A DNA stretch of 64,000 bases from an uncultured Eubacteriales bacterium (GCA_902763505.1 CACWSO010000004.1:1-64000); one strand, 5' to 3'; shown: positions 1 through 7,808, numbered from the stretch's first letter. Notes: generated by a model not told the origin, from the letters alone. A program made the numbers and translations.

Positions 1-20
1 CTGCAGCCGCGCTACAATAC

Positions 21-57
21 AAAAGCCCCATTCAGTTCAAACATGAACGGGGCTTTT
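21..57. terminator. Hairpin terminator downstream of the NhaC-type gene
   Basis: The arms AAAAGCCCC (21-29) and GGGGCTTTT (49-57) are perfectly complementary. An inner GTTC/GAAC pair extends the structure. Because A and T runs flank both arms it could work in both directions. It lies past the 3' end of the minus-strand antiporter gene, so it most likely ends that transcript. Confidence 0.6.
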
Positions 58-146
58 GATGTTTCTTTTTGCTGTCTACTTTTAGTTGACAGGTTCAGCC
101 GCATTCCACGACAGCATTTTTCTTTTGTCTTTATGATGCCTTTTCT

Positions 147-1466
147 TTATGCTTCTTCTCTTTTGACTCCGATGCCGAAGATAATCGAGATGATGACACT
201 GATCAGCAGGAAGCCTTGGTAGAACAGGAACGGCACGATCGTAATGCTCCCGATTCCGGCGATGCCTGCTGCGATGAGCAACTGTGCTCCGTAAGGAATG
301 ATTCCCTGCCAGATGCAGGAGAAGATGTCCAGTATGGAAGCGGTTCTTGCCGGGGAAACATCGAAGTGCTCACTGACGTTCTTTGCCAGAGGTCCGGCCA
401 TAACGATTGCAACTGTATTGTTCGCCGTTGCGATATCCATGATGGAAACCAGAAGACCGATGCCGAACTCTCCTCCTCTGCGGCTCTTGAATCCGCGCTG
501 AATCAGCTGAAGGATGAATTCAAATCCGCCGAACTCTCTCATGAGTGCGCCGATGGATGCAACCAGAATCGTAACGATCATTGTCTCGAACATTCCGGTT
601 GTTCCCTCGCCCATGGCAGACATTGCAGTGCTCATAGTCAGAGAACCGGTAATCAGTCCCATGATCATGCTGAGGATCGCGCCGCAGCCGAGAACGATGA
701 ACACATTGATACCGCAAAGTGCTGCGATGAGAACTGCGAAGTACGGCAGTGCCTGCAGGAAGTTGAAATCGAAGTGACCGATTTCTGCACCGCTGCTTCT
801 CATGCACAGGATGATCAGCAGAATCAGCGTAGCGATCGCTGCCGGAAGTGCGATGCGGAAGTTCGCCTTGAACTTCTCTTTCATTGCGATGCCCTGTGTC
901 TTTGTAGCCGCGATTGTCGTGTCACTGATAAAGGAAAGGTTGTCGCCGAACATTGCGCCGCCGACGATGGTGCCGATGCAAAGCGGCAGACTGAGGTTTG
1001 CTGTCTCTGCAACACTCATTGCGATTGGTGCAAGAACGGTGATTGTTCCGCAGGAAGTACCCATGGCCATTGAGATGATGCAGGCGATGATAAAGAGTCC
1101 CGGTACTGCAAATCCGGATGGGATAACATCCAGAAGCATGTAAGCCGTACTGTCAGCCCCGCCGGAAGCCTTTGCAACGCCTGAGAAAGCGCCTGCCAGA
1201 AGGAAGATGAACAGCATAATGGTAATGTTGTCATCGCCGATTCCTCTGGCGCATGCCGTGATTTTCTCATCAAAAGGCAGTTCTTTGTTCTGTACAAAAG
1301 CAACGGCCAATGCAATCATGAATGCAACAACTACAGATGTTACGTAGAAACCCATTCCGCCCTCGACCGGATTGATGTACTCATAGTAGATACCACTGCC
1401 CAGATAGACGATCAGGAAGATGATGATCGGCAGCAGTGCTAGTCCATTTGGTTTTTTCTGTTCCAT
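147..1466 (-). CDS. nhaC: NhaC-family Na+/H+ antiporter-like membrane transporter
   Basis: This 439-residue, very hydrophobic protein has about ten or more predicted membrane segments and should sit in the cytoplasmic membrane. The stretch near residues 172-191 (MFGDNLSFISDTTIAATKTQ) is the typical signature of the NhaC branch of the ion-transporter superfamily. NhaC proteins exchange protons for sodium, but some relatives carry organic solutes (malate/lactate or amino-acid exchange), so the substrate is not certain. The start ATG is preceded by GGAGAG at a 9-nt gap. The gene stands alone: a minus-strand terminator (1501-1529) separates it from the isochorismatase gene upstream and a hairpin at 21-57 follows it. 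Confidence 0.85.
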   Translation of the reverse strand: MEQKKPNGLALLPIIIFLIVYLGSGIYYEYINPVEGGMGFYVTSVVVAFMIALAVAFVQNKELPFDEKITACARGIGDDNITIMLFIFLLAGAFSGVAKASGGADSTAYMLLDVIPSGFAVPGLFIIACIISMAMGTSCGTITVLAPIAMSVAETANLSLPLCIGTIVGGAMFGDNLSFISDTTIAATKTQGIAMKEKFKANFRIALPAAIATLILLIILCMRSSGAEIGHFDFNFLQALPYFAVLIAALCGINVFIVLGCGAILSMIMGLITGSLTMSTAMSAMGEGTTGMFETMIVTILVASIGALMREFGGFEFILQLIQRGFKSRRGGEFGIGLLVSIMDIATANNTVAIVMAGPLAKNVSEHFDVSPARTASILDIFSCIWQGIIPYGAQLLIAAGIAGIGSITIVPFLFYQGFLLISVIISIIFGIGVKREEA

Positions 1467-1500
1467 TTTAAGTCACTCTCCAATGATAGAAATATAATGT

Positions 1501-1529
1501 AAAAAACTCGCAGGCTGAAAGCCCGCGAG
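1501..1529 (-). terminator. Rho-independent terminator of the HD/isochorismatase operon
   Basis: On the minus strand a CTCGCGGGCT / AGCCTGCGAG stem (one mismatch) with a 3-nt loop is followed by a run of T (seen as AAAAAA at 1501-1506 on the plus strand). It lies directly after the isochorismatase-like gene and before the antiporter gene. Confidence 0.8.
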
Positions 1530-1581
1530 CACGATTATAACATATCAAAAATTCTTGTCAATGAACGATTCGCATATGCCG

Positions 1582-2100
1582 CTAAACCGTCTGAATCTGA
1601 CAGCACCGCATAGCAGCAAGTGCATTTTCATGGGTTTCCGGCGTCACCCCTGCGCAGCATTGTGAATCGACGATGATCGGCACTTCCGGCAGAAAAGCCT
1701 TCACGATCATGGCGTTGGAAATGACACAGATATCCGTACAGAGTCCAATCAGGGTGATGGCTCCGATCGGTTCTTCTTCGTTCATTGCCTTGAGCATTGG
1801 TCCAAGCTCTGATGAACCGAAGGTCACTTTATCCAAAGGCTTTGTGGTTCTGAGCGCATCCAGTTCCGGCCTGATTTGCCATCCATCGGTTCCCTCGATG
1901 CAGTGCGGAACAGGCAGGTTCCGTCCCTCCTGTGTCTGCATATACTCCGGTCCGTGGGTGTCTCTCGTGAAAATCACCGTTCCTTCAAACTGTTCTATTT
2001 TTTCTTTGACTTTCGGAACAATTGCGACTGCCTCTTTCGTTCCGAGGGCGCCGTCGATAAAGTCGTTCTGCATATCGACGACGATCAATACATCACGCAT
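1582..2100 (-). CDS. Isochorismatase-family cysteine hydrolase (nicotinamidase-like)
   Basis: The 172-residue protein has the isochorismatase/nicotinamidase fold signature. The Asp of VVDMQNDF (D9), K91 and the Cys of LCTDICV (C125) form the expected Asp-Lys-Cys triad. Family members hydrolyse nicotinamide, N-carbamoyl compounds or similar amides. The closest textbook activity is nicotinamide to nicotinate in NAD salvage, but family membership alone does not fix the substrate. Its start overlaps the end of the upstream HD-domain gene by 8 nt, so the two are translationally coupled and probably transcribed together. A terminator follows at 1501-1529. Confidence 0.85.
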   Translation of the reverse strand: MRDVLIVVDMQNDFIDGALGTKEAVAIVPKVKEKIEQFEGTVIFTRDTHGPEYMQTQEGRNLPVPHCIEGTDGWQIRPELDALRTTKPLDKVTFGSSELGPMLKAMNEEEPIGAITLIGLCTDICVISNAMIVKAFLPEVPIIVDSQCCAGVTPETHENALAAMRCCQIQTV

Positions 2101-2665
2101 CCTGCACCTCTCCGTCCAGCTCGATCTCGGCGGCGAATTCTTCCATACCGCGTACGCAGATCTCTGCTACGTCACGCACCTCCATGCCAAGCATCTCGCA
2201 TCCCTGTTCAATGACTTCTCTGTCGCATCCGGCCGCGAATTTCTTGTCTTTGTACTTCTTCATAAGACTCTTCATCTTGAAGTTGTGAATTCCTTCCGGG
2301 CGCATGCGGGCATAAGCCTGAATGATTCCCGTCAGTTCATCGACCGTGAAGAGACTCTTTTCCAGATTCGACTCAGGTTTCACATCCGTACACAGGCCAT
2401 AACCGTGGGCCATAATAGCGCGTACATCTTCCGGATCGACGCCTTCCGCCAGCAGCTCCTTCTCTGTGTGCTGCAGATGCTCTTCCGGGTATTTCTCATA
2501 ATCGTAATCGTGGAGATATCCAATTGCCTGCCAGTGTTCCTTGTCTTCTCCGAAATGTTCTGCCATCGCTCCCATTGCAGCCATGACATTTGTTGCATGG
2601 ATGATCAGCGCATGATCCGTCACCATCGTGCCGTTCAACTCTTTCGCTCTTTCAAGTGTAAGCAT
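2093..2665 (-). CDS. HD-domain metal-dependent phosphohydrolase
   Basis: The protein (190 residues from the chosen start) belongs to the short HD-domain family. It has an early His (DHALIIHA), the HD pair in LHDYDYEKYPEEH and later conserved residues in IMAHGYG. Such proteins are usually nucleotide or phosphate-ester hydrolases; no specific substrate can be assigned. I chose the ATG at 2665 (MLTLERAKEL) because GGAGG lies 7 nt before it; upstream in-frame ATGs are too close to, or far from, that site. The 3' end overlaps the isochorismatase gene by 8 nt. The gene is divergent from the DUF2804 gene, with about 105 bp between the starts. Confidence 0.8.
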   Translation of the reverse strand: MLTLERAKELNGTMVTDHALIIHATNVMAAMGAMAEHFGEDKEHWQAIGYLHDYDYEKYPEEHLQHTEKELLAEGVDPEDVRAIMAHGYGLCTDVKPESNLEKSLFTVDELTGIIQAYARMRPEGIHNFKMKSLMKKYKDKKFAAGCDREVIEQGCEMLGMEVRDVAEICVRGMEEFAAEIELDGEVQDA

Positions 2666-2770
2666 ACTCATTCCTCCCTTTTGGTATACAGAAAGTTTAA
2701 CACCTGCTGTACTGATTATGCAATCTCGTTTATAATTATAGTACACTTCATTTAAGGGAGGAACATGATT

Positions 2771-3934
2771 ATGTCAAACCAGATCAGAGGGGAATACAGC
2801 AAGTATATAAATGAAACCAGGCGGGCGGTTCCAACGCCTGAAAACATCTGCAGGGCAGACGGGACCTGCGAATTCGGAACCTTCGAAAGCGAGTTTGAGA
2901 AGATGGATTTCCTGAAACTCAAAGGGCCGACATCAATGCCAAACATTTTTAACCGCCTTAAACTGACGTTGTGGGAAGCGACGGAAGTCCACTTCAAAAA
3001 CGGCGTGTTGCTTGCAGTAGTCTGCGATATGGGCATCTTCGGTAAGACGCTGAATGTCTTTTATGACAAACGCACCCACAAGACCTACTGCTGGGATACG
3101 AATCTCAAAAGCAAGAAAACCCAGATTGCGCCGAACCTCATCAACGGCGCAGTCGCTTATGCGGAAACAGATGTCAGCTTCGTGAGATATGAAAACACGT
3201 TGAATGAAGGACGCGTAGATTTATCCGGCGCCCACAAAGGCAAGTGCCTGATTACTGATCCGAAAGCTGACAAAACAGCCGTCGCGGCGATGAAGGAAAA
3301 TACTGGCGAGGCGGAGATTTTCTATGATCTTCATCTGACTAGATTGTCGAATCCGAGCATCGCGAGCATTCCGTTCTCAGAAACGAAACCGCGGCCTCTG
3401 TATTCGCAGAAGGATTTCTTCAAGGCGGAAGGTTTCCTGATTCTCAACGGAGAGAAGATGGAATGCGACGAAGATACTGTCGCCGTTGTCGATGACCACA
3501 GAGGATATTATCCACGTCATGCCCATTACGATTGGGTCACCACTTTGGGAAGATATGATTTCAACGGTGAGAAAAAATACCTCGCCTTCAACCTGACCCG
3601 CAATCAGTCGATCGATCAGGACAAATATAATGAAAACATTCTGTGGCTGGAAGGCGCGTCAAGCCTGCTCCCGCCGGTAACATTCACCAGAAATCCGGAA
3701 ACTGCGGACTTCAAAGACTACGCCGAATGGCTCGTGAAAGATGAGTATGGCATGGTGAATCTGAAGTTCAAGGTCTACAGCCTGAATCCGATGATAGTGC
3801 ATGCAGGTGTTGTGAACATCGACTACTACATCACCTTCGGCGAACTGGAGGGATTTCTCCTCGACGAAGCCGGCAACAAATACGATCTGACCGGCTGCGT
3901 GGGAATGGGCGAAGACAAGACACTGCTTCTGTAA
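2771..3934 (+). CDS. DUF2804 family protein
   Basis: The 387-residue protein matches the DUF2804 pattern as I know it: an N-terminal half with strand-rich sequence, then a conserved core around YDLHLTRLSNPS and a later DDHRGYYPRHAHYDW segment. No signal peptide or membrane segment is visible, so it is probably cytoplasmic. The family has no established function; predicted structures resemble lipocalin-like or glycosyl-hydrolase-like beta folds, which is only a hint. The ATG at 2771 is preferred over 2765 because GGGAGG (2756-2761) gives a normal 9-nt gap to it. It is divergent from the HD/isochorismatase pair. Confidence 0.75.
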   Translation: MSNQIRGEYSKYINETRRAVPTPENICRADGTCEFGTFESEFEKMDFLKLKGPTSMPNIFNRLKLTLWEATEVHFKNGVLLAVVCDMGIFGKTLNVFYDKRTHKTYCWDTNLKSKKTQIAPNLINGAVAYAETDVSFVRYENTLNEGRVDLSGAHKGKCLITDPKADKTAVAAMKENTGEAEIFYDLHLTRLSNPSIASIPFSETKPRPLYSQKDFFKAEGFLILNGEKMECDEDTVAVVDDHRGYYPRHAHYDWVTTLGRYDFNGEKKYLAFNLTRNQSIDQDKYNENILWLEGASSLLPPVTFTRNPETADFKDYAEWLVKDEYGMVNLKFKVYSLNPMIVHAGVVNIDYYITFGELEGFLLDEAGNKYDLTGCVGMGEDKTLLL

Positions 3935-3949
3935 TCAGCGAGGGAAAAA

Positions 3950-4162
3950 ATGAACCGACCATATGTCATCTGCCATATGCAGGCTTCCATCGACGGAAAC
4001 ACCGCTTCAGCAGGTCTTTTCGATCGTCCCCTTTCCGATGGAAACAGCGGCAAGCAGGATGCTTCTGCCTTTGCATTTTCACAATTCAGGCTTACGGAAA
4101 TAAATCAGCTTCCGGAGGACAGTCTTTGGCTGAAATATGTTCCGCTCAAGTCTTCTTTGTGA
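3950..4162 (+). pseudogene. Internally deleted RibD_C / dihydrofolate-reductase-like remnant
   Basis: This 70-codon ORF starts like a RibD C-terminal-domain protein (RPYVICHMQASIDG) and ends like one (FRLTEINQLPEDSLWLKY). The ~150-200 residues that should lie between are missing. Intact relatives are about 220-250 residues long. The join is in frame at roughly residue 20-24. A GAGGG ribosome site precedes it. It sits between the DUF2804 gene and ilvE. The most likely reading is a decayed reductase gene shortened by an internal deletion. A functional microprotein cannot be ruled out. The family assignment is from memory of the two end motifs. Confidence 0.5.
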
Positions 4163-4206
4163 TAAAATACTAAACAGTTAATAATTTCTGAAAGGAGAAT
4201 AAATAT

Positions 4207-5238
4207 ATGACTAAGAACATTGATTGGGGCAGCCTCAGCTTCAAGTATCAGCCAACGGATTACCGTGTTACTGCATCTTACGAAGATGGGAAGTGGAGCG
4301 AGCTGGAGCTTACTACTGATCCTACCGTACACATTTCAGAGTGCGCATGCGTCCTGCAGTATGCACAGACTGTTTTTGAAGGGCTGAAAGCCTACAGAAC
4401 AGAAGACGGTAAGATCGTTACCTTCCGTCCTGATCTGAACGCTCAGAGAATGATCGACTCAGCGGTAAGACTGGCAATGCCGCCAGTACCTGAAGATATG
4501 TTCATGAAGGCTCTCGACATGCTGGTAAAAGCAAATGCAGATTGGGTGCCTCCATACGGCAGCGGCGCTACACTGTACATCCGTCCGTTCATCTATGGAA
4601 GCGGACCGATGATTGGCGTTGCACCTGCTCCTTCATTTGAATTCCGCATGATGTGCATGCCGGTTGGTCCTTATTTCAAGGAAGGCATCAAGCCAATCGT
4701 CATCAAGGTATCCGACTTTGACAGAGCAGCTCCTCACGGAACAGGCAACATCAAAGCAGGTCTGAACTATGCAATGAGCCTCTATGCTGGTGAACTCGCT
4801 CATGCAGAAGGTTTTGCAGAGAACATGTATCTGGATGCAGGTACGAGAACATGCGTGGAAGAGACAGGCGGAGCAAACTTCATCTTCATCACGAAAGACG
4901 GCAAGGTCGTAACACCGAAGTCACATTCTGATTCCATTCTTCCATCTGTAACGAGAAGAAGTCTGATGGTCGTTGCGAGCGATGTCCTTGGGATGGAAAC
5001 AGAAACAAGAGAAGTGAAGTTCGAAGAGGTTCCTGAATTCGCAGAATGCGGGCTCTGCGGAACGGCGGCTGTTATCTCACCAGTTGGTAAGATCAATGAC
5101 CACGGCAGAGAGATCGCTTTCCCAAGCGGCATGGACGAAATGGGACCTACTCTCAAGAAGCTCTACGATACACTGACCGGAATCCAGATGGGAAGAATCG
5201 AAGGACCGGAAGGCTGGATCCACGAGATCGAACTCTAA
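4207..5238 (+). CDS. ilvE: Branched-chain-amino-acid aminotransferase
   Basis: The 343-residue fold-type IV PLP enzyme interconverts Leu/Ile/Val and their 2-oxo acids with 2-oxoglutarate/glutamate. The catalytic Lys is K183 in GNIKAGLNYAMS. The EETGGANFIFI and LCGTAAVISPVG motifs that shape the cofactor phosphate site and the substrate loop are present. Length fits the long bacterial/eukaryotic-type BCAT group. AAAGGAG lies about 9 nt before the ATG. In an amino-acid fermenter the enzyme may serve branched-chain degradation as much as synthesis; no ilv or leu biosynthesis genes are near. A strong terminator follows. Confidence 0.95.
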   Translation: MTKNIDWGSLSFKYQPTDYRVTASYEDGKWSELELTTDPTVHISECACVLQYAQTVFEGLKAYRTEDGKIVTFRPDLNAQRMIDSAVRLAMPPVPEDMFMKALDMLVKANADWVPPYGSGATLYIRPFIYGSGPMIGVAPAPSFEFRMMCMPVGPYFKEGIKPIVIKVSDFDRAAPHGTGNIKAGLNYAMSLYAGELAHAEGFAENMYLDAGTRTCVEETGGANFIFITKDGKVVTPKSHSDSILPSVTRRSLMVVASDVLGMETETREVKFEEVPEFAECGLCGTAAVISPVGKINDHGREIAFPSGMDEMGPTLKKLYDTLTGIQMGRIEGPEGWIHEIEL

Positions 5239-5267
5239 TCGAATTCTAAATGCAAAAGCAATAAATA

Positions 5268-5300
5268 ATGGAGCTGCATCACGCAGCTCCATTTTGTTTT
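5268..5300 (+). terminator. Rho-independent terminator after ilvE
   Basis: ATGGAGCTGC (5268-5277) and GCAGCTCCAT (5283-5292) form a perfect 10-bp stem with a 5-nt loop, followed by TTTTGTTTTC. It ends the ilvE transcript and may also limit the convergent zincin gene. Confidence 0.9.
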
Positions 5301-5330
5301 CTGTTTCTATTATCTTTTATCTTTTCGTTA

Positions 5331-5705
5331 CTATCTTTTCGTTCTTTTGCTTTTGCGTTCCAGATACTCCCGGATCTGTTCTTCGTCCTTGATCTCCAAT
5401 CCCCTCTCTCCTGCCAGGGATTCAATGTGGTGTGTGAACTCATGCCGAAGCACTTCCCGCAGCTGCTCGGTCATCTGTTCTTCCGACATCCATCCGTAAA
5501 CACTGTTGATGGAACCGCCGTATATCTTAATGCCCCGCCCCAGATTTGAGCGGACATACTCGCCCATGATCGTCATGTCATCACCATAGGGACTCTTCTT
5601 GATTTCCGGCGTCAGGACGATCCCCGCGCTTAAATCTCTATAGAACTCCTCCGGAATCTCTTCCGCCAGATCATCCAGTATCTCTCCCATCCGGTTCAAA
5701 TCCAT
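5331..5705 (-). CDS. Minimal zincin-type metallopeptidase family protein
   Basis: The 124-residue protein has the single-domain zincin signature HEFTHHIE: H88, E89 and H92 form HExxH and E95 is the likely third zinc ligand. This fits the small possible-metallopeptidase family (PF06262, from memory), whose members are 110-130 residues and mostly uncharacterised. No signal peptide is seen, so it should be cytoplasmic. I chose the ATG at 5705 (MDLNRMGEIL) because a GAGGAG site lies 7 nt upstream. The longer reading from 5846 would add a 47-residue tail not typical of the family. Confidence 0.75.
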   Translation of the reverse strand: MDLNRMGEILDDLAEEIPEEFYRDLSAGIVLTPEIKKSPYGDDMTIMGEYVRSNLGRGIKIYGGSINSVYGWMSEEQMTEQLREVLRHEFTHHIESLAGERGLEIKDEEQIREYLERKSKRTKR

Positions 5706-5865
5706 CTCGTTTCTCCTCACTGCAATTACTGCCCTTTTTACTGTATTTTGTGCTTCTCCAACACGCAGACACATTATATCATACTCTTCACTTTCGCGCG
5801 CGAATGCATTGTTTTCCGGTGTATTTTCAGTACATAAAAACAACAAAAGACATGCCCCAAACCTA

Positions 5866-5894
5866 TTGACTTGTTTAGCGTAGTAATGTATTTT
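5866..5894 (+). promoter_or_regulatory. Sigma-A-like promoter for the repeat RNA locus
   Basis: TTGACT (5866-5871), a 17-bp spacer and TATTTT (5889-5894) form a plausible vegetative promoter. It fires into the gene-free repeat region and predicts transcription starting near 5901. Confidence 0.5.
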
Positions 5895-6003
5895 AATGTC
5901 AACAGAAGGAAGACAGAAATGTAAGAATTCTGATCAACAAATAAATACCTTACAGCTTTGAAAAGCGGCAACGGATGCAGGGGTTGGCGAGCGGAACTAG
6001 CAA

Positions 6004-6355
6004 AGAATCGTAGAATTAGCGAAACCCGTGAAAGAATTCATAGCCAGCAAAGAATCGAAGAATTGGCCGAGCACCGAAGCGCACTGTACAATCTCGCGAG
6101 TGGAACCAGCAGAGAATCGAAGAATTGGCGAAGCAAGGATGCAGGATCTAAGGTACGGAACTAGCAAAGAATCGTAGAATTAGCGAAGCACAGATGCATC
6201 GACTAACGTACGGAACTAACCAAGAATCGTAGAATTAGCGAAGCACAGATGCAAGATCCTATGTACGGAACTAGCAAAGAATCGTAGAATTGGCGAAGCA
6301 CATTTGCACATCGTAAGAATTACCGAACTAACGGAAGAATCGAAGAATTAGCAAG
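6004..6355 (+). repeat. Seven degenerate tandem repeats, 47-65 bp period
   Basis: The core AGAATCGTAGAATTAGCGAA, or near variants, recurs seven times with steps of 47, 62, 55, 55, 65 and 48 bp. The linkers are also related, often containing GTACGGAACTA(G/A)C just before the next core. Linker conservation and irregular steps argue against CRISPR. Stop codons in every frame argue against a repetitive protein. Confidence 0.85.
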
Positions 6356-6465
6356 GTTTGCCGGGATGTGGACAGCGTAGCGGAAGCGAGGATTCGATGA
6401 GAAGCCCGACCGGGGGAAGTGGAAGCCCGGAGCACGATCAGCCGCAGGAAAAGGAGGTAAAAGAA

Positions 6466-6492
6466 ATGAGGGTGTTACAAGTTGACAGATAA
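6466..6492 (+). CDS. Eight-codon ORF (MRVLQVDR) at the 3' end of the repeat RNA
   Basis: A perfect AAGGAGGT (6451-6458) lies 7 nt before this ATG, making it one of the best ribosome sites in the window. The ORF ends with TAA at 6490-6492, touching the base of the terminator stem that starts at 6491. It may be a leader-type or regulatory peptide, or the SD may have another role in the RNA. No gene on the same strand follows before 7849. Confidence 0.35.
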   Translation: MRVLQVDR

Positions 6493-6537
6493 TGGGCTGC
6501 GTAGTACAGAGAGTAGGACGCAGCCCATTATTTTTTT
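6491..6537 (+). terminator. Strong terminator of the repeat RNA locus
   Basis: AATGGGCTGCG (6491-6501) pairs perfectly with CGCAGCCCATT (6519-6529) across a 17-nt loop, followed by ATTTTTTT. Confidence 0.9.
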
Positions 6538-6560
6538 ATTTTTAAACGAACGATCTGGTT

Positions 6561-6767
6561 AAAAGGGTAAAAGTATCCATAATCAAATAACTATTGATCG
6601 GAATGGATATTTTGAGAAAACAAAGTGGGTTTCTACTGACTTAAGTATCCAAAAAAAGTGGATATGAATCAATAATGGTTACTTTGCAAAGTGCATACCC
6701 GCCAAAGTGGTGAAATAATATCCAATTCTGTTTCATTTCACGAAATAATGGATACATTTACCCCCTT
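6561..6767. mobile_element. MITE-like element, possibly an IS21-type end remnant
   Basis: The left end AAAAGGGTAAAAGTATCCAT (6561-6580) and the right end ATGGATACATTTACCCCCTT (6748-6767) are inverted copies matching at 17 of 20 positions. Inside, TATCCA/TGGATA inverted pairs occur three times with a 72-73 bp period (6574/6604, 6646/6659, 6719/6749). CAAAGTG recurs at 6621, 6687 and 6703. Repeated CAAAGTGG-type boxes near the termini are, from memory, common in IS21-family elements, where the transposase binds several end repeats. No transposase ORF is present. No clear target duplication is seen. Confidence 0.45.
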
Positions 6768-6775
6768 GATATTTT

Positions 6776-7714
6776 TTAGATCTGAAGATCTTCCCACCTT
6801 GTCTGAAGATCAATCCAGGACTCTTGCCGGACATCATTGATTTTGTCATCGCTTTCATAATTGCCAATCAGGAACGGTGATTGCGGGTCATGTTTTCTGT
6901 AGTTTACAGCCACCGCTGCAGCATCATTATTGGCATAGCAGTATCTGCACAAGTGCCGACAGCTGTCATATGCGCCAATATCGCACGATAGATAACACGC
7001 GCATTCTTTGCGGTTCGGTTTGTTCCAAGGTGCGATGAGTCTTCTGCCGATTGCTTTTTCATAGGTTTTGATCGTCATGCATCCTGAGCAGTCTGCTCCG
7101 AATACAGCAAGCTCATCTCCTTCTCCGCACGGTTTCACTGTCATTCCATGTTCAGCAGCAATGTTGATCAGTCTTTCACCAAGCCAAAGTCTGTCTGCTT
7201 TTGCAACTGCTTTGACTTCAGGGAAATTACGCCGTACTTTCTGGAACAGATCAATAAAACTAATGACGACTGTATCTGTATAACCTTCCAGCTGCGAAGC
7301 CATTTTCTCAAACGCTCTGATGTGATACTCCTTTGTATATTTGTCGTTCAGGAGAATCGGGTCATACCGCCAGCCTATTGCCTTTGCGCCCACTATGCTC
7401 GACAGTTTTTTGAAATCCTCAAGAAGCCTGTGCTTGTCGGGAACATTCGGCTCGATATCTTTCCCATAGGATGTAATGGTTACAAACCAATACTGACCGT
7501 AATCCTGCAGAAGATCCATGTATTGGAACATTGGAGCAGGATTTTTGGTGCAGAAACCGATCACATCTACAACGGAAGGATCGAGTCTGTATCTGCTGAC
7601 CTGCTGAGGATTATAAGGATTACGCACGCAAACATAACCCTCTTTGAGACGGTTGGCGAACCATTCTGAATAGAATGCAGGTATGTCAGTTCTTTGTCCG
7701 GTGTTGATGATCAT
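6776..7714 (-). CDS. DUF1848 family protein (cysteine-rich, radical-SAM-like cluster motif)
   Basis: The 312-residue protein begins with the DUF1848 hallmark RTDIPAFYSEWFANRL and carries the conserved FCTKNPAPMFQYMDLL segment. Its C-terminal part has clustered cysteines (CACYLSC, then CRHLCRYCYANN). The CxxxCxxC arrangement resembles an Fe-S cluster site of radical-SAM type, although it sits at the wrong end for a classic radical-SAM enzyme. The family is widespread in anaerobes and has no established function. The gene is apparently complete and is divergent from proB. Its 3' end lies only 9 bp from the inverted-repeat element. Confidence 0.75.
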   Translation of the reverse strand: MIINTGQRTDIPAFYSEWFANRLKEGYVCVRNPYNPQQVSRYRLDPSVVDVIGFCTKNPAPMFQYMDLLQDYGQYWFVTITSYGKDIEPNVPDKHRLLEDFKKLSSIVGAKAIGWRYDPILLNDKYTKEYHIRAFEKMASQLEGYTDTVVISFIDLFQKVRRNFPEVKAVAKADRLWLGERLINIAAEHGMTVKPCGEGDELAVFGADCSGCMTIKTYEKAIGRRLIAPWNKPNRKECACYLSCDIGAYDSCRHLCRYCYANNDAAAVAVNYRKHDPQSPFLIGNYESDDKINDVRQESWIDLQTRWEDLQI

Positions 7715-7779
7715 ATCGGAATTGTAGCCTCCTGTTCCATAAGTATTATAATATTATGCACGGACAAAAGTCATTATCT

Positions 7780-7808
7780 TTGACGCATATCCCCTGCAGT
7801 GCTAAAAT
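7780..7808 (+). promoter_or_regulatory. Promoter of proBA
   Basis: TTGACG (7780-7785), a 17-bp spacer and TAAAAT (7803-7808) lie 41 bp before the proB start codon. Confidence 0.6.

Larger units (their letters stand above)
5901..6537 (+). ncRNA. Candidate large structured non-coding RNA with degenerate repeats
   Basis: About 640 bp lies between a promoter (5866-5894) and a strong terminator (6491-6537) with no credible protein gene. The sequence is purine-rich on the plus strand. It contains seven copies of AGAATCG(T/A)AGAATT, followed by (A/G)GCGAAGC or close variants, starting at 6004, 6051, 6113, 6168, 6223, 6288 and 6336. The spacers often hold a small GCA-NNNN-TGC hairpin and a TTRG/CTAA pair, so they could fold into repeated stem-loops. 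The 3' part (6355-6450) is GC-rich with CCCGG/CCGGG pairs. I do not recognise the class; ROOL, OLE, GOLLD and raiA are known large bacterial RNAs to compare. The transcript itself is inferred. Confidence 0.5.

Noticed and set aside
72-92. Short palindrome CTGTC...GACAG after the antiporter gene as an insertion-sequence end
   Set aside because: It is a single short inverted repeat (GTCTACT/AGTTGAC) without a partner or transposase; too little to call.
216-1073. 285-codon plus-strand frame opposite the NhaC-type gene
   Set aside because: It is Cys/His/Asp-rich shadow translation of a membrane-protein gene, without a ribosome site.
1673-2755. 360-codon plus-strand frame opposite the isochorismatase and HD genes
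   Set aside because: It is antisense to two clear protein families, has no ribosome site and reads as low-similarity shadow sequence.
5958-6164. Protein gene in the repeat region
   Set aside because: The 68-codon frame is just the repeat read in one frame; stops interrupt all frames in later repeats, no ribosome site precedes it, and the composition is not coding-like.
6004-6355. CRISPR array
   Set aside because: The repeat steps vary from 47 to 65 bp, the repeats themselves are degenerate, and the linkers are related to each other. No cas gene is near.
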